Source: Liriodendron chinense
Taxonomy: Eukaryota; Streptophyta; Magnoliopsida; Magnoliales; Magnoliaceae
Assembly: GCA_003013855.2 (NCBI GenBank)
Contig: ML058464.1
Location: 1,334,170-1,398,169 of the forward strand
Direction of reading: 5' to 3'
Length of the DNA stretch: 64,000 bases
Positions within the stretch are counted from its first letter, which is position 1. Each line of letters starts with the position of its first letter. A program made the position numbers and the translations under genes. Below the pieces are notes generated by a model, which was given only the letters and a program-made list of their open reading frames with translations, did not search any database and was not told the origin of the DNA. Below, piece by piece: positions 45,701 through 56,412 of this stretch.

Positions 45701-45727
45701 CCAAACAGCTATAATACAGTACCCCTT

Positions 45728-46590
45728 TTGACCGGCTCCAACTACACCACATGGAAGGAGTCCATTGAGATTGTCCTGGGGTGTATGAAGTTGGACATTG
45801 CCCTGAGAGAGCCAAAGCCTCTTAAGCTTTCATCTGAAAGTAAAAAAGAGGAAAAAGCTTACTATAAGGCCTGGACAAAGTCCAATATAATGTGCCTCAA
45901 AATCATGAAGTACGCGATTTCAGAGGCCATGAAGGGTGCCATGCCTAATACAGATAAGGCCAAAGACTTTCTAACTGAGATAGGCAAGCGCTTCACGAAA
46001 TCAGAAAAGGCTGAACTATGTTCATTACTCAGCAAATTGATCCGTGCAACCTATAATAGAAAAGGAAATATAAAGGAATTCATTATAGAACAGATCCAAG
46101 TAATATCCAAGATACACAACTTATGACTGAAATTTGAGGATGATCAGTTTGTTTATCTAATCATGATTTCCCCGCCTTCTCAATACAGTACGTTCCAGGT
46201 GAATTTCAACACCATTAAGAACAAATGGACGTTGGACGAACTGATTTCTCAGTGTGTCCTAAGAGGAGGAAAGGTTGGCTAAGCAAAACATCGTACATAA
46301 TGTAAATTTCATAACCCCAGGACAAGGGAGAAAATGGAAGAATAATAAAAGGAAACATAATTCAGGAAAAGGTTCTTTGGATTCCTACAGGTGGACAATC
46401 AGGCACAATCTGAAGGCAAAGCAAGGAAGAAAAGATGGGGTCCTGATGATGGATGCTTCTTTTGCAATAAGCCAGGACATCAGAAAAAGGACTACGAAAG
46501 CTTTAAAGCATGGTTAGTAAAGAAAGATAATCATAATGTTCTTGTTTGTTTTGAAAGCAATTTGACTGAAGTATGTATAGATTCCTGATG
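45728..46590 (+). pseudogene. Copia gag with broken zinc knuckle
   Basis: The first open stretch encodes TGSNYTTWKESIEIVLGCMKL, then KIMKYAISEAMKGAMP, FLTEIGKRFTKSEKAELCSLLSKL: the copia gag (UBN2-type) domain. The frame has no ATG start and stops at 46124, but recognisable Gag sequence continues (FNTIKNKWTLDELISQCV). A CCHC knuckle follows in another frame as CFFCNKPGHQKKDY: the last Cys is replaced by Tyr, so nucleic-acid binding by this motif would be lost. Confidence 0.85.
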
Positions 46591-46899
46591 GATAGACTAT
46601 AACACTTCTATTCACATATGCACTTCCATGCAGGATATACTACAAAGCCGAATGTCAACTGACACGGAGCAATCGGTATGCGTTGGCAATAGGCGTAAAA
46701 GTGAATGTTGCGGTAGTAGGAGTCTATAGACTTAGATTAGCATATGGTCATAATTTAGATCTAGTATATATATTTTTATGCACCTTTTATAAGGCGAAAT
46801 TTGATTTTAATTTCTCGTTTAGTTGAATGTAGATGCACTTTTAAATTTGAGAATGAAAGTCTTAGTATTTACTTTGGTTTAAATTAAGTTGGCCATAAT

Positions 46900-47330
46900 T
46901 TTTTGGTGAATGAGCTATGTCAGTTGAACCTACATACCGCAAACGTTTTGAACATAAACCTGAAGCATAATAGAGCAGGAATAAAGAGAAGAAAGATGAA
47001 TGGAGTTTCCTCTATCTTATGACATAGGCAATTAGGCCATATCTCTTGTGAGATAATGGAAAGGCTTGTGCGGAATGGAATACTTCAATCATTGAACTTA
47101 TTTGATTTTAAAGATTATATAGATTGCATTAAGGGAAAACATACTAGAATTAGATAAAACGAACCAAACAAAAAACGTAAGTCTACTAAAAGTGATATAT
47201 ACAGATATTTGTGGTCTATTCCTTATAGTCTCATGGAGTGGACACAAATAATTTATCACTTTTATAAACAATTACTCTCACTACGGATTCATGAACCTAA
47301 TAAATGAGAAATCGAATTCTTCCTTTGTGA
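46900..47330 (+). pseudogene. Copia gag-pre-integrase and integrase scrap
   Basis: Reads LNLHTANVLNIN, then WHRQLGHISCEIMERLVRNGIL (the HxxxxH zinc-binding start of integrase in copia) and a short piece around SDIYRYLWS that resembles the beginning of the catalytic core (usually DI-T-D--GP). Stops and frameshifts occur. The D,D,E core is then lost to a deletion near 47325. Confidence 0.7.
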
Positions 47331-48020
47331 TACTTTCTTTGTCATAGGCATCAAGATTCATAAGGATAGATCTCGAGGACTGCTTGATTTGTCACAGAGA
47401 GACTACATTGGTAGGATACTCGAGCGATTCAGCATGTAAAATTGTTCTCATGCTTGATGACCTATAGTTAAAGGTGACAAATTCAGAAGTTTTTTAGTGC
47501 CTTAAGAATGATTTAGAAAAGGGTCACATAAGGTAAATTCTGTACGCGTCAGCAGTGGGAGTATAATATATGCTTAGTTTTGTACGCTCCCGGATATTAC
47601 CTTTATGGTTGGAATATTAGGTAGGTAACTGCAGAAAGCGTTCGCTACGTGCAATGGACGAAAGACTTTGAACTCATCTATAGAAAAGCCGACCATCTGG
47701 ATTTGGTCGGTTATTCAGACGCAGATTATGCTGGCTATGTCAACACAAAAAAGTCTACGTCCGATTACATTTCTTTCTTATGAGTGGAGGAGTTGGAAAA
47801 GTGTAAAACAATCCACCACAGCTTTATCCACTATAAAGGCAGAATTCGTCGCATGTTACGAAACTACAAATCAGGCGGTGTGGCTACAGAGTTGTCTTAT
47901 TGGTTTATAGGTCTTGGAGCATATCCCAAAACCTATGAGAATGTTTTTGTGACAGTTCAATTACAATGCATTTCTTGTACAATAGCGAGCATTCATCAAG
48001 GTCGAGGCATATCGATGTAA
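47331..48020 (+). pseudogene. Copia RT C-terminus and RNase H
   Basis: FVIGIKIHKDRSRGLLDLSQRDYIGRILERF is the end of copia RT. Further on VGYSDADYAGYVNTKKSTSDYISFL and SWKSVKQSTTALSTIKAEFVACYETTNQAVWL are RNase H motifs in different frames. No YVDD remains. Non-functional. Confidence 0.8.
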
Positions 48021-48646
48021 AGAATCATATTGTAAATGATAGAGTGTGGGATCATCAAGTGTCCTATTAAGCTTTATTGGTATTAAAGAGGTCATAGCTG
48101 ATCCTCTCATTGAAGGGCTTTCTGTGGCTGCCATTTCAGGAGTATGTAGTATCTATGAGAGTGATGACCTCGTAGATACATTCAGTTAGTAGGAGTTTTC
48201 AGATTCAGTATAGATCTATTTTGTTTAGACACTTGTGGAGATCTCATTTACTTTGATGATTCCATCTTTTGGTTTATACTATTTCTCTTATTAGGTGTGC
48301 ACAATATGTTTTGAGAATAGTATAATTTCAGTATTGTCTCATTGGAGACATCTTAAGAAAGCTCCTACGACCTCTTGAAGGTAGGCACTTTCGATCACAC
48401 TAGAGTGTAACCTTTATACTACACGACCATGTTCACAATCTACGTCATTAAGATTAATGATACTAGTGACCGTGATTCGTCTCACTTCGCCTCAATTAAT
48501 GTTGTGTAGACTACCACGATCCAGTATTAGTGGTCTTAATGGACTAGATTGGAAAAAGACATTGTCCACAGAATCTGACATATCGGTTGGCCACTTAAGT
48601 AGAATTAAAATCTGTGACATTGAACAGTATGACCCAAGTGGGAGAA

Positions 48647-49105
48647 CGTAAGTTTTCTATATAGTGGGCCGACTAATCAATGGTCCAGATTTAAATACAG
48701 ATACTAGATTCATGTGTGGACTGATCAGTGGACCCCACTACAGAGGTGATTTATAGAAATAAGAAGGGTTGCACGTCTATACTGCCTATGGTAGTATTGT
48801 AGTTGAACATGGATATTAGTTACCCAAATTCGTGTGGAGCAAGAGTGGTAGTGTTTTGGTGGGTTTTCAAACACTACCATACTCACTACAAACCCTATTT
48901 AAAGGGTACTGGGTCCCCAATTCGGAATTATACTGAAAACTAGTTCACATCTAAGGTTTTCTCTATGGCAATCCCAAGAGAGGAAGATCTAAATCTCAAA
49001 AATAGAGATGACCCACAATACAGGTATGTTTTGTTCCAGTTATCTGATCTCCATATCTGATGCATTGCATGGTCCTATAAATTCCGCAATATATAGATTT
49101 TAATA
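48647..49105 (+). repeat. 3' LTR of the 6.2-kb copia element
   Basis: Preceded by a purine-rich AAGTGGGAGAA tract (polypurine tract). Its ends are mutated (CGTAAG start, TTTTAATA end), while the 5' LTR has intact TG and CA. Confidence 0.9.
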
Positions 49106-49628
49106 AAATAAACATTAGAGCGAGTATTATGGTATAATCTAGGAAGTTTTTCAATGGTTGGAGTTCAATCACCTATGCTCCCTATAGTGTGGTCCACCTG
49201 AGATTTGAATTTGCCTCATTTTTAGGCTCATGCCCTAAAATGATATAGAAAAATGAATGGACGATGTGTATAAAACAAATACATTATGGTGGGACCCACA
49301 TAACACTAACCAATAGTCATGTCCCTTGTTATTTGTGTCCATGAAAAACCTTTGATTTTTTCCTTATTTAGGATTTTTTTTTTTATAGTTACACAAACCT
49401 TGTTAATTTTCTTAAGCAACCTCAGTTAATTGGTGGGCATTTTGTCATTTTAGGAAAAAATATAAGTAAAACTAAGGAAGGTACCCCTATGACAATAACT
49501 TAATTAATAATGTAGTTTAATGAAAATATAATTTAAAAAGGTACTAGGATGTAAATACCATATTAACAAGGTCTATTTTGTAAAAATCCAAAAAAATATT
49601 AATAATATGGTAGCTGTGAGATTAGCTA

Positions 49629-50400
49629 TAGGGCTTTGCACTGTTCGGTTGGTTCGGTTTTAAGGGGCGATACCCAATCGAACCAACTCAATCGGTTTTA
49701 AATATTTAACAATCAAACCTAACCGATGAAATCTCACTAATCGAATCGAATCGAATAAATTCGGGTCGGTTTGGTTTTGTCGATTTTATAACAACATTAA
49801 AAAAATTAAGAAGATCAAAATCTCTGGTGGACCACACTAATGTAAAAACTAACGAATGACCATTAAAACTTTTTATAATTATAGGCCACTAAAATTTTAG
49901 ATTAGTTGAAAGTGAAAATTAACTTCTTCCTTCATTCAGGTCTGTTTGACCTTATCAACAGGTTGGATGACAAATACACATTATAGATCTTCTTCAAGTG
50001 GGCCCGATGACATTTTTAATGGTGAGTACTCAATCAACATTGTTTCTTATAGTATAGTCCTCCTGAGATTTATATTTGATTAATTTTTTGGAACATCCTA
50101 AAATGGGTTGAGAAAACGATTGGACGGCGCGGATATATAAGATATTATCAAGGTGGGTCATACAGTAGGGGTAACATTAACAAATATAATTTAAATATAT
50201 ATCTAGTCGGTTCGGTTCAGGTTGATAACGATGTATAATTTTCACAAACCGACAACTAAACCGAAATTCTCAATTTTTAATATAAAAAATGAACCGATCC
50301 GAAATAGAATGGAAAATCGACCTGAAACTAACTGAAACCGACCGGTTCAGGTTTGGTTCGATCAGTTTTATCAGTTTGGTCAGTTTTTTGAACAACCCTA
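49629..50400 (-). mobile_element. hAT non-autonomous element with Mutator-like module (copy B)
   Basis: Flanks ATTAGCTA (49621-49628) and ATCAGCTA (50401-50408) are an 8-bp duplication with one difference. It is the reverse-oriented homologue of 39790-40536 across its full length, including the central TGTTACCCC-type hairpin module, so the composite itself moved at least once. No transposase. Confidence 0.88.
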
Positions 50401-50408
50401 ATCAGCTA

Positions 50409-51113
50409 TATCAACATGAAATTTGCTAATGCAACGTGTGTGTGAACCCCTACTCTCCACACCCTACCCAGGCACATGTGCTAATACGGATCACTCATGA
50501 GAAATCTAAGCTTTCATCTAGTTGAAAACAATTGCCAGATCTTTTGCCTCAAAAGTAAGATAGTTTTACTTCTCAAAAGTAAGATAATTTTACTCAGGTG
50601 GCTCACAATATGCAAAAATTATTATTTCCAGCCATCTGTTTGTTGTGCATGTTGTGCCACATCAGAGGTTTCCAATGGTTTATTAGGCAAGAAGATCTAA
50701 ACAATGGAGCCCACCTGGTCCAAAGCTCAGATATCGCACAAGGGTAATAATTTGGCATGTGTGCGAGCATGCGGATGCACAAAGTTATAAAATCTGAGTG
50801 CCACTTGACGGTCAGATGAGTTTAGGGTCTAGGGTCAGATGAGTCGAGTAGCTCTTTTTTTCAAAGATATTCATGCAATAAAAATGCACATAGATGTTAT
50901 AGAGGAGAAAAGCTCAGATTTTCTCAATGATATTCAATGCTAAAAATAAAAGTGTACATAGAAGTTATAAAAGAGAAACACTCACTCATAACTAGTTGCA
51001 TGTTTAACCAGTTGATGTGTGGGGTTCACCATGGTGTGTGTATGATATCTAGCCATCTAGCATAGTTGTCCCATCATGAAACTAGGAGGCACAAAAAGTT
51101 AGGTCCATCTAAC
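50409..51113. other. Non-coding spacer
   Basis: A short duplication (AAAAGTAAGATARTTTTACT) at 50550-50595 and a repeated GGTCAGATGAGT phrase near 50812 and 50833. No gene seen. Confidence 0.45.
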
Positions 51114-51122
51114 TATCATGTG

Positions 51123-51661
51123 GGATGCGGATTGGCTAGTGACCCTGCCACTAGCCATTGGCTAGTGGTCGGTGCTGTGGGCCTCACCATGATGTATGTG
51201 TTTAATCCATGCTGTCCATCCATATTTTCATATCATTTTATGGTATAAGACTAGAAATGAGGTAGATACAAATATCAAGTGGACCACATCACAGAAAACA
51301 GTGGTGATTGAGCGCTCACCATTAAAAACTTCTTGGGGCGCATAAAAGTTTTGGATCAATCTGATATTTGTTTTTTTCCCTTCATCCAGGTCTGTATGAC
51401 CTAATCAACAGGTTGGATGTCAAATAAACATTACAGTGAAGCCTAGGATGTTTTTAATGGTGGACATTCAATCTCTACTGTTTTCCTGTGGTGTGGTCCA
51501 CCTGATATTTAGATCTGCCTCGTTTTTGGTATCATGCCCTAAAATGATCTAAAAAAATAGGATGGACAGCATGGATAAAATACATACACCATGACGGGAC
51601 CCACAGAGCACCGACCACTAGCCACCCTGCTAGTGGCACGGTCACTAGCCAAACCGCATCC
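51123..51661. mobile_element. Foldback Mutator-like element with perfect 9-bp TSD
   Basis: TATCATGTG flanks both sides (51114-51122 and 51662-51670). The inverted ends GGATGCGGATTGGCTAGTG and CACTAGCCAAACCGCATCC match with one difference, and the arms pair on inward through TAGTGGTCGGTGCTGTGGG, GTGGACCACATCACAG and CACCATTAAAAAC to the centre. This is the best-preserved member of the hairpin family repeated across the window (12390, 13328, 15664, 19430, 28650, 42020, 54190 and others). It is non-autonomous; a 9-bp duplication places it in the Mutator superfamily. Confidence 0.92.
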
Positions 51662-51670
51662 TATCATGTG

Positions 51671-54189
51671 GGGCATACTATAAAAAACCATAAATAACCA
51701 TCATAGAAAGCCATAAATGACAACACCAAAAAAGTCCACATTGATGACGCAACATCTCATTTGATTTGATCAACCTAATTTTTAGGGCATCCCATTTTCA
51801 CAGTGTAACAACAGATGGACCAATGTCATACAAACACCATGGTGAGCCTCACATGTCAACTAGTCGGATGTATTATAACCAGCCCGTGATCATTTCTCAT
51901 TATACAGTCCCAGCTAATGAATGTGTGTCAATGAGCTTGATAGAGTTATTGATATATATATATATTTTTTTTAACATATACACTTACACCACAGTTGGAT
52001 TTCACCGCAATGTACAATGGGTACCCCAACCTATGACCTTGTGCTGAAACTCTTGTAAGTATACCAAGGCATGAATAAGGAGTAAGGACCCACTGAGTCA
52101 TGATCCACTCGAGTTTCTTCAAGTATTAATGAAATTTGATTGAGTCAGGTCAACTCCGTGGTGCCACGTTTATTTTTCGTACACACACTACAGTGGGCCC
52201 CACATTCCAATTAGTAGCTGTAGGTGAGCTATCCCCCTTTCAGCTTTAGTCGTCACTGTTAGAAGGGAAATTATGAATTTCTAATAAGATTTAACAATTT
52301 AAGCGGGCCACAAGTGTACAAAACATATGGAGATGGCTAACAAAATCTTATCAATGGCCGATATCTCATGTACGCATGTCGCCACCTGACACTTATATTG
52401 ACCTAAATTTTCATAGAAGAGGTCCAGACTCTAGATCAATGGGGACCACCCAACGAACGGTTCGATCTTGCACACGTGTGCCTCATTTCAATGTAAAGCA
52501 ACTATACCTCTGCATTGCATCCAGCCGTCTGACTTAGATTGGATAATATTTTCATCATTTTATCACTATTTTATAACCGTTAACATCCTAAGATTCAACA
52601 GTTCAAATTTTTTATTGAGGAAAATAATTTTTAACATGCCTCCTAAAAGTTCATTTACTTTGTGGATTTTTAATTAGACTTTGTGGATTTTTAATTAGAG
52701 CAAGCTATTGGATGTGATAATCATGTTTAAACACCTACAGACCTGTTGTATCTGTATTTCACATGCAATTGGCTCTCATCATCTCATGTGCCAATGTGTC
52801 AGATGTGCAGAACATCTGAGTCACCCAAAAGGTGGGCCCCACCTGGAGCTTTCTTATCACAAAACTGAGGTTGGCCTATAATATATGTATGCACCTATAA
52901 TATTGAACCTTGATCATGGGTTTGGATTTAAAACTGTTAATTATTTTCATATGTGGTGGTGTGGCCCACCAAATGTACGGACCAAGATCTTTTGAACCGT
53001 GTGATCTGCATTGTGTGGCCCATCTTTCCATGGTTGGAATGTTTTACCCACATGCCACGTTGCATGCTAAATTCACATGCTAAGTGATCATTCCTCTCTA
53101 TCCGGAATAGAATCACCATAGATTCCGTAGAATAGAGAAATGATTTGTGCTTGGCATAGAGGTACGGTGCAATGCGTGATCCGGTTCTCAGTTTGTACAT
53201 GTGGGGCCCATGGTAAATCGATTCGAACCGGTTACAAGATGACCCACCTGGTGGATGGCCCATGCACAAAAGATCTCCAGGATTTGAGAATCCAAACAGG
53301 CACTTAACAACCGTCCACGTACAACTCAGAAGAAAGAGAAAGACTGAATGGAAAGGATCTTCATTCTAAAACTTTGGGTGTATGGTGCATCCTTGATCTG
53401 GCGCATCAAATTGACGGTTTGGATCACTCCATCTTGGGTCCATTTCTACGAACTTCAACCCGAGGCAAACCATAGATATCATTTGTACAACCTTGATGCA
53501 CTCTTACCAAAATCAAACTGCCTGATCTCTAGACAGCCTCTTGGAGTTGGATAGCTCTTAGCTCGAAAAAGGCACCCCGATCAAGAAAACCTCATGTTAC
53601 CGTTCAGAAAAAAAGGTCCATAGATCGAACGGTTAGAAATTTCCAATCGTTACAGTTGTTTGCCACTAGCCCATCCATGAGGTCACCAATCAGTTAGTCG
53701 GTTCGGATCAATGGAAAAAATTTCTAATCTTAAGATTATCACTTTCATTTGATACCATTTACCATCTGATTTTCTTTTCACTGTGGTCTGCTAATTCCAG
53801 ACGCGTGTGAGACCTTGCCTATCCACACCCAAGCACATGTGCCAAACATTGAACACGTGTTCGAGATCTGACCTTTCCCTCAAGTGGGCCACACTTTTTA
53901 GATTATATGGCATAAATATGAAGCCATTTACGTCTAAGGTTGGCCACAATACATGTTAACGGTTAGAAATGTTTTAACCGTCGCCTTACTTTCTACATTG
54001 TGGCCCACCTTATGAAGCTGTCTTAGTTATCAGGAAAAAAATTCCAAGCATTATTTCGAACCAGATGGATAGATCCGATCTCCGGTAGAATGTCCCATAC
54101 AGACACGTGTGCCTGCGTGTGTATGGGCAAACCTTCCCTTTTCCACTCTGTGGAAATACAATTTTGGGTCGTTCGTGTCAGAATGTGAC
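51671..54189. other. Non-coding stretch with small inverted repeats
   Basis: A 21-bp tandem (TTTGTGGATTTTTAATTAGA twice, about 52659-52699) and short palindromic pieces around GTGGCCCACC at 52970-53040 and 53885-54005. No recognisable gene. Confidence 0.45.
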
Positions 54190-54650
54190 TTGAGAATAAT
54201 GCCAAGCTCTGTGGGACCCACTTTGATGTTTGTGTTACATCTACTCCGTCCATCCGTTTATCCAACACATTTTTTTCACTCGAGACCAAATATAAGGGAG
54301 ATACAAAACTCAAGTGGACCACACTACAGGAAACAGTGGAGATTCAACACCCACATTGAAACCTTCTTCGGGTCCATAGAAGTTTTGGATCAGACTGATA
54401 TTTTTTTTCACCAACATCCAGGTGGGATTGAACTTATGAACGTGTTGGATGGCGTATAAACATCACGATGGTCCTGATAAGGTTTCAACGGTGGGTCTTC
54501 ATCACTACTATTTCCTATGGTGTGGCCCATTTTCAGTCTTGTATCTCCCTCAGGGTTGTCTCAACATCCTAAAATGACACAGTGAAACGGATGGACGGAT
54601 TGGATATAACACAAAAATTACAGTGGGCCCCACAAAGCAGGGGTTAGAGG
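54190..54650. mobile_element. Foldback Mutator-like element, ends eroded
   Basis: CTCTGTGGGACCCACTTTGATG with CTACTCCGTCCATCCG is answered by CGGATGGACGGATTGG and CAGTGGGCCCCACAAAGCAG. Centre has CCAGGTGGGATTGAACTTATGAACGTG. No clean target duplication. Confidence 0.65.
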
Positions 54651-56412
54651 GGATCCTGATCACTGCTTGCGCGGGACTAACGTAAGCATGACGTGGGCTC
54701 ACGTACGTTGGAACGAATAATATTTTGCATCACCTACAGCGATTTTTATTATATTATTTTTCGTTTTTGGGAAAGCGAGGTGTAGATAAAATCTGAGTAG
54801 GGAGGGTTTGATGGTGTGGGGGTGGCAAACGGCATCATTTCATTTTGTCGCTGTTTATGGAGGTGGCCCATCATCATACACACAATAAAATCCTACCATA
54901 TTCACTGAAAACGATCCAGTGCTCACCAACTACTGTAACTTATATGGTGCTCTTAACTGTACTTGAACACTTGGACCATCCAATCAGTCGATCTGAACCG
55001 TTCATTAGGTAAAATGTACATTTCATGAGATACCCAAGAAATGAACCAATCATATAAGCATCCCATGATCAATACCATATAAAATGGACGACCAGGATTA
55101 ATTATAACAAGTAGTTCTGATTGATAATTTTAACTATATAGTTTGCGGGGGCTTACTATAGATTGCTTATCAAAGGACTACTTCTGTAAGACCATCCTAA
55201 ACATCCATCTTAGAGAATGAATGGCTGGTAAAAGAAGTAAGAATGGATTAGATATAAGTTTTAGTATGATTTTTCCTGTAGCCCATGAAATGTATATGTG
55301 TGATTGAATCCACTGAAGGGTCCGGATCAGCATATTAGACAACACAAATGTCCCCATACAATAAGTAGTATTATAACTTATAGCACTCTAAGAGCACTGG
55401 ATCGTTTCTTTCGCATGCTTTTTTTGCTTTTGATTTTTCTTTTTAGGAGGCTTCTCTTATGACAACCGTTCATATCATTGACGCGACACGCACAAGCGTC
55501 TGCGATGATGGCAAAAGTCAATGATGGTGATTCTCTGTTGATAAATTAACTACATGATTTTATAGATAACTCAATGGCAAATCTACAGTAATTAAGTTTA
55601 GTAATGTAGTTCGATGATGTGTGACTCAATCACTGGATGAAAAACAATTTTTCATAAAGTACATTAACTAATATGCACCTCATATAAAATCCTTTTTATT
55701 AATAATCAAGGAAAATTATTTCTTAATCCTACTCAACTTATAAGAAATGTTTACTAAAACTATTCTCTAATTTCATGAGTTTCTAAAAAGGAGTAATTAA
55801 TCTAAACTAGGCTAACAAATAAGTAAAATAGGTAAAACACCTGATTTTTGTTGCTTTAGGTATTTATATGGAGCCTAAAAATCTTTCCAATTAATATCCA
55901 TGGGCCACATGTCCTTTAAAAGTCTATCGTGAATGTCATCCCATGGTGGGGGCACGCCGACTAAAATTTGCACTCAACTTAGTTTTAAATGGATATGGTG
56001 TATACTGAAAATGGATATATTTGATTGACTTGGAGTCACCCCTAACTTAGGAAGCTTAGAAGTTATAGTCGGCTAGACCCATAGAATTGCTTTGGGTTGA
56101 GGAATCAGAGATTCCCCAACTATATTACTCCTGGATAAAGTTTGCGATTGGAAATCATGTGTAAGGACCCATTGACGATCAGGGAAGGTTTAATCACCTT
56201 CAATTGTCCGCACTTATGACCAGTCCCTATTTAGGATTTTTTTTGAAAATTTTGGAATTTCAAAAAGCCTTATATTAATAAATTAGTCTAATTATTAAAA
56301 ATTTTAGAAACCGGCTAGTAGGTCACTACTCCCCAAAATCACAACCAAAGAGACAATGCTATCTCAATCTAAGGTATATTTGGAAGAGACAATAGCAACA
56401 AGGAAAAAAATG
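54651..56412. other. AT-rich non-coding stretch
   Basis: No gene seen. 55950-56240 (GACTTGGAGTCACC, AGTCGGCTAGACCC, GGACCCATTGACGATC) resembles a fragment of an unassigned LTR but has no ends I can define. Confidence 0.4.

Larger units (their letters stand above)
42908..49105 (+). mobile_element. Ty1/copia retrotransposon, internally deleted
   Basis: LTRs at 42908-43364 and 48647-49105. A 5-bp duplication AAATA (42903-42907 and 49106-49110) interrupts the phrase GGTTGGATGnnAAATAAACATT of a foldback element. The initiator tRNA-Met primer site TTGGTATCAGAG is at 43366-43377. After a 2.3-kb leader come gag, a degraded zinc knuckle, gag-pre-integrase, a scrap of integrase, the end of RT and RNase H. 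The integrase core and most of RT are missing. The second LTR begins CGTAAG instead of TGTAAG, a mutated end. Confidence 0.93.
41824..49589. mobile_element. Large TIR/foldback element split by later insertions
   Basis: 41824-42020 is the imperfect reverse complement of about 49420-49589 (GGAAATTTTACAAAATAG against GGATTTTTACAAAATAG, CATTTTCATTAAA, AATGCCCAC, TGAGGTTGCTTAAGAAAAT). The inverted match resumes at 42590-42650 against 49320-49360. The arms close on a Mutator-like hairpin of the GGGCCCACC family. Two insertions enlarge it: a foldback at about 42020-42510 in the left arm and a copia at 42908-49105 in the centre. Without them the element would be about 1 kb. Flanks show no clear 9-bp duplication. 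Confidence 0.65.

Noticed and set aside
41815..49598. A 9-bp target duplication for the large inverted-repeat element
   Set aside because: TATTTAAAA at left and AAAAAAATA at right do not match; only AT-richness is shared.
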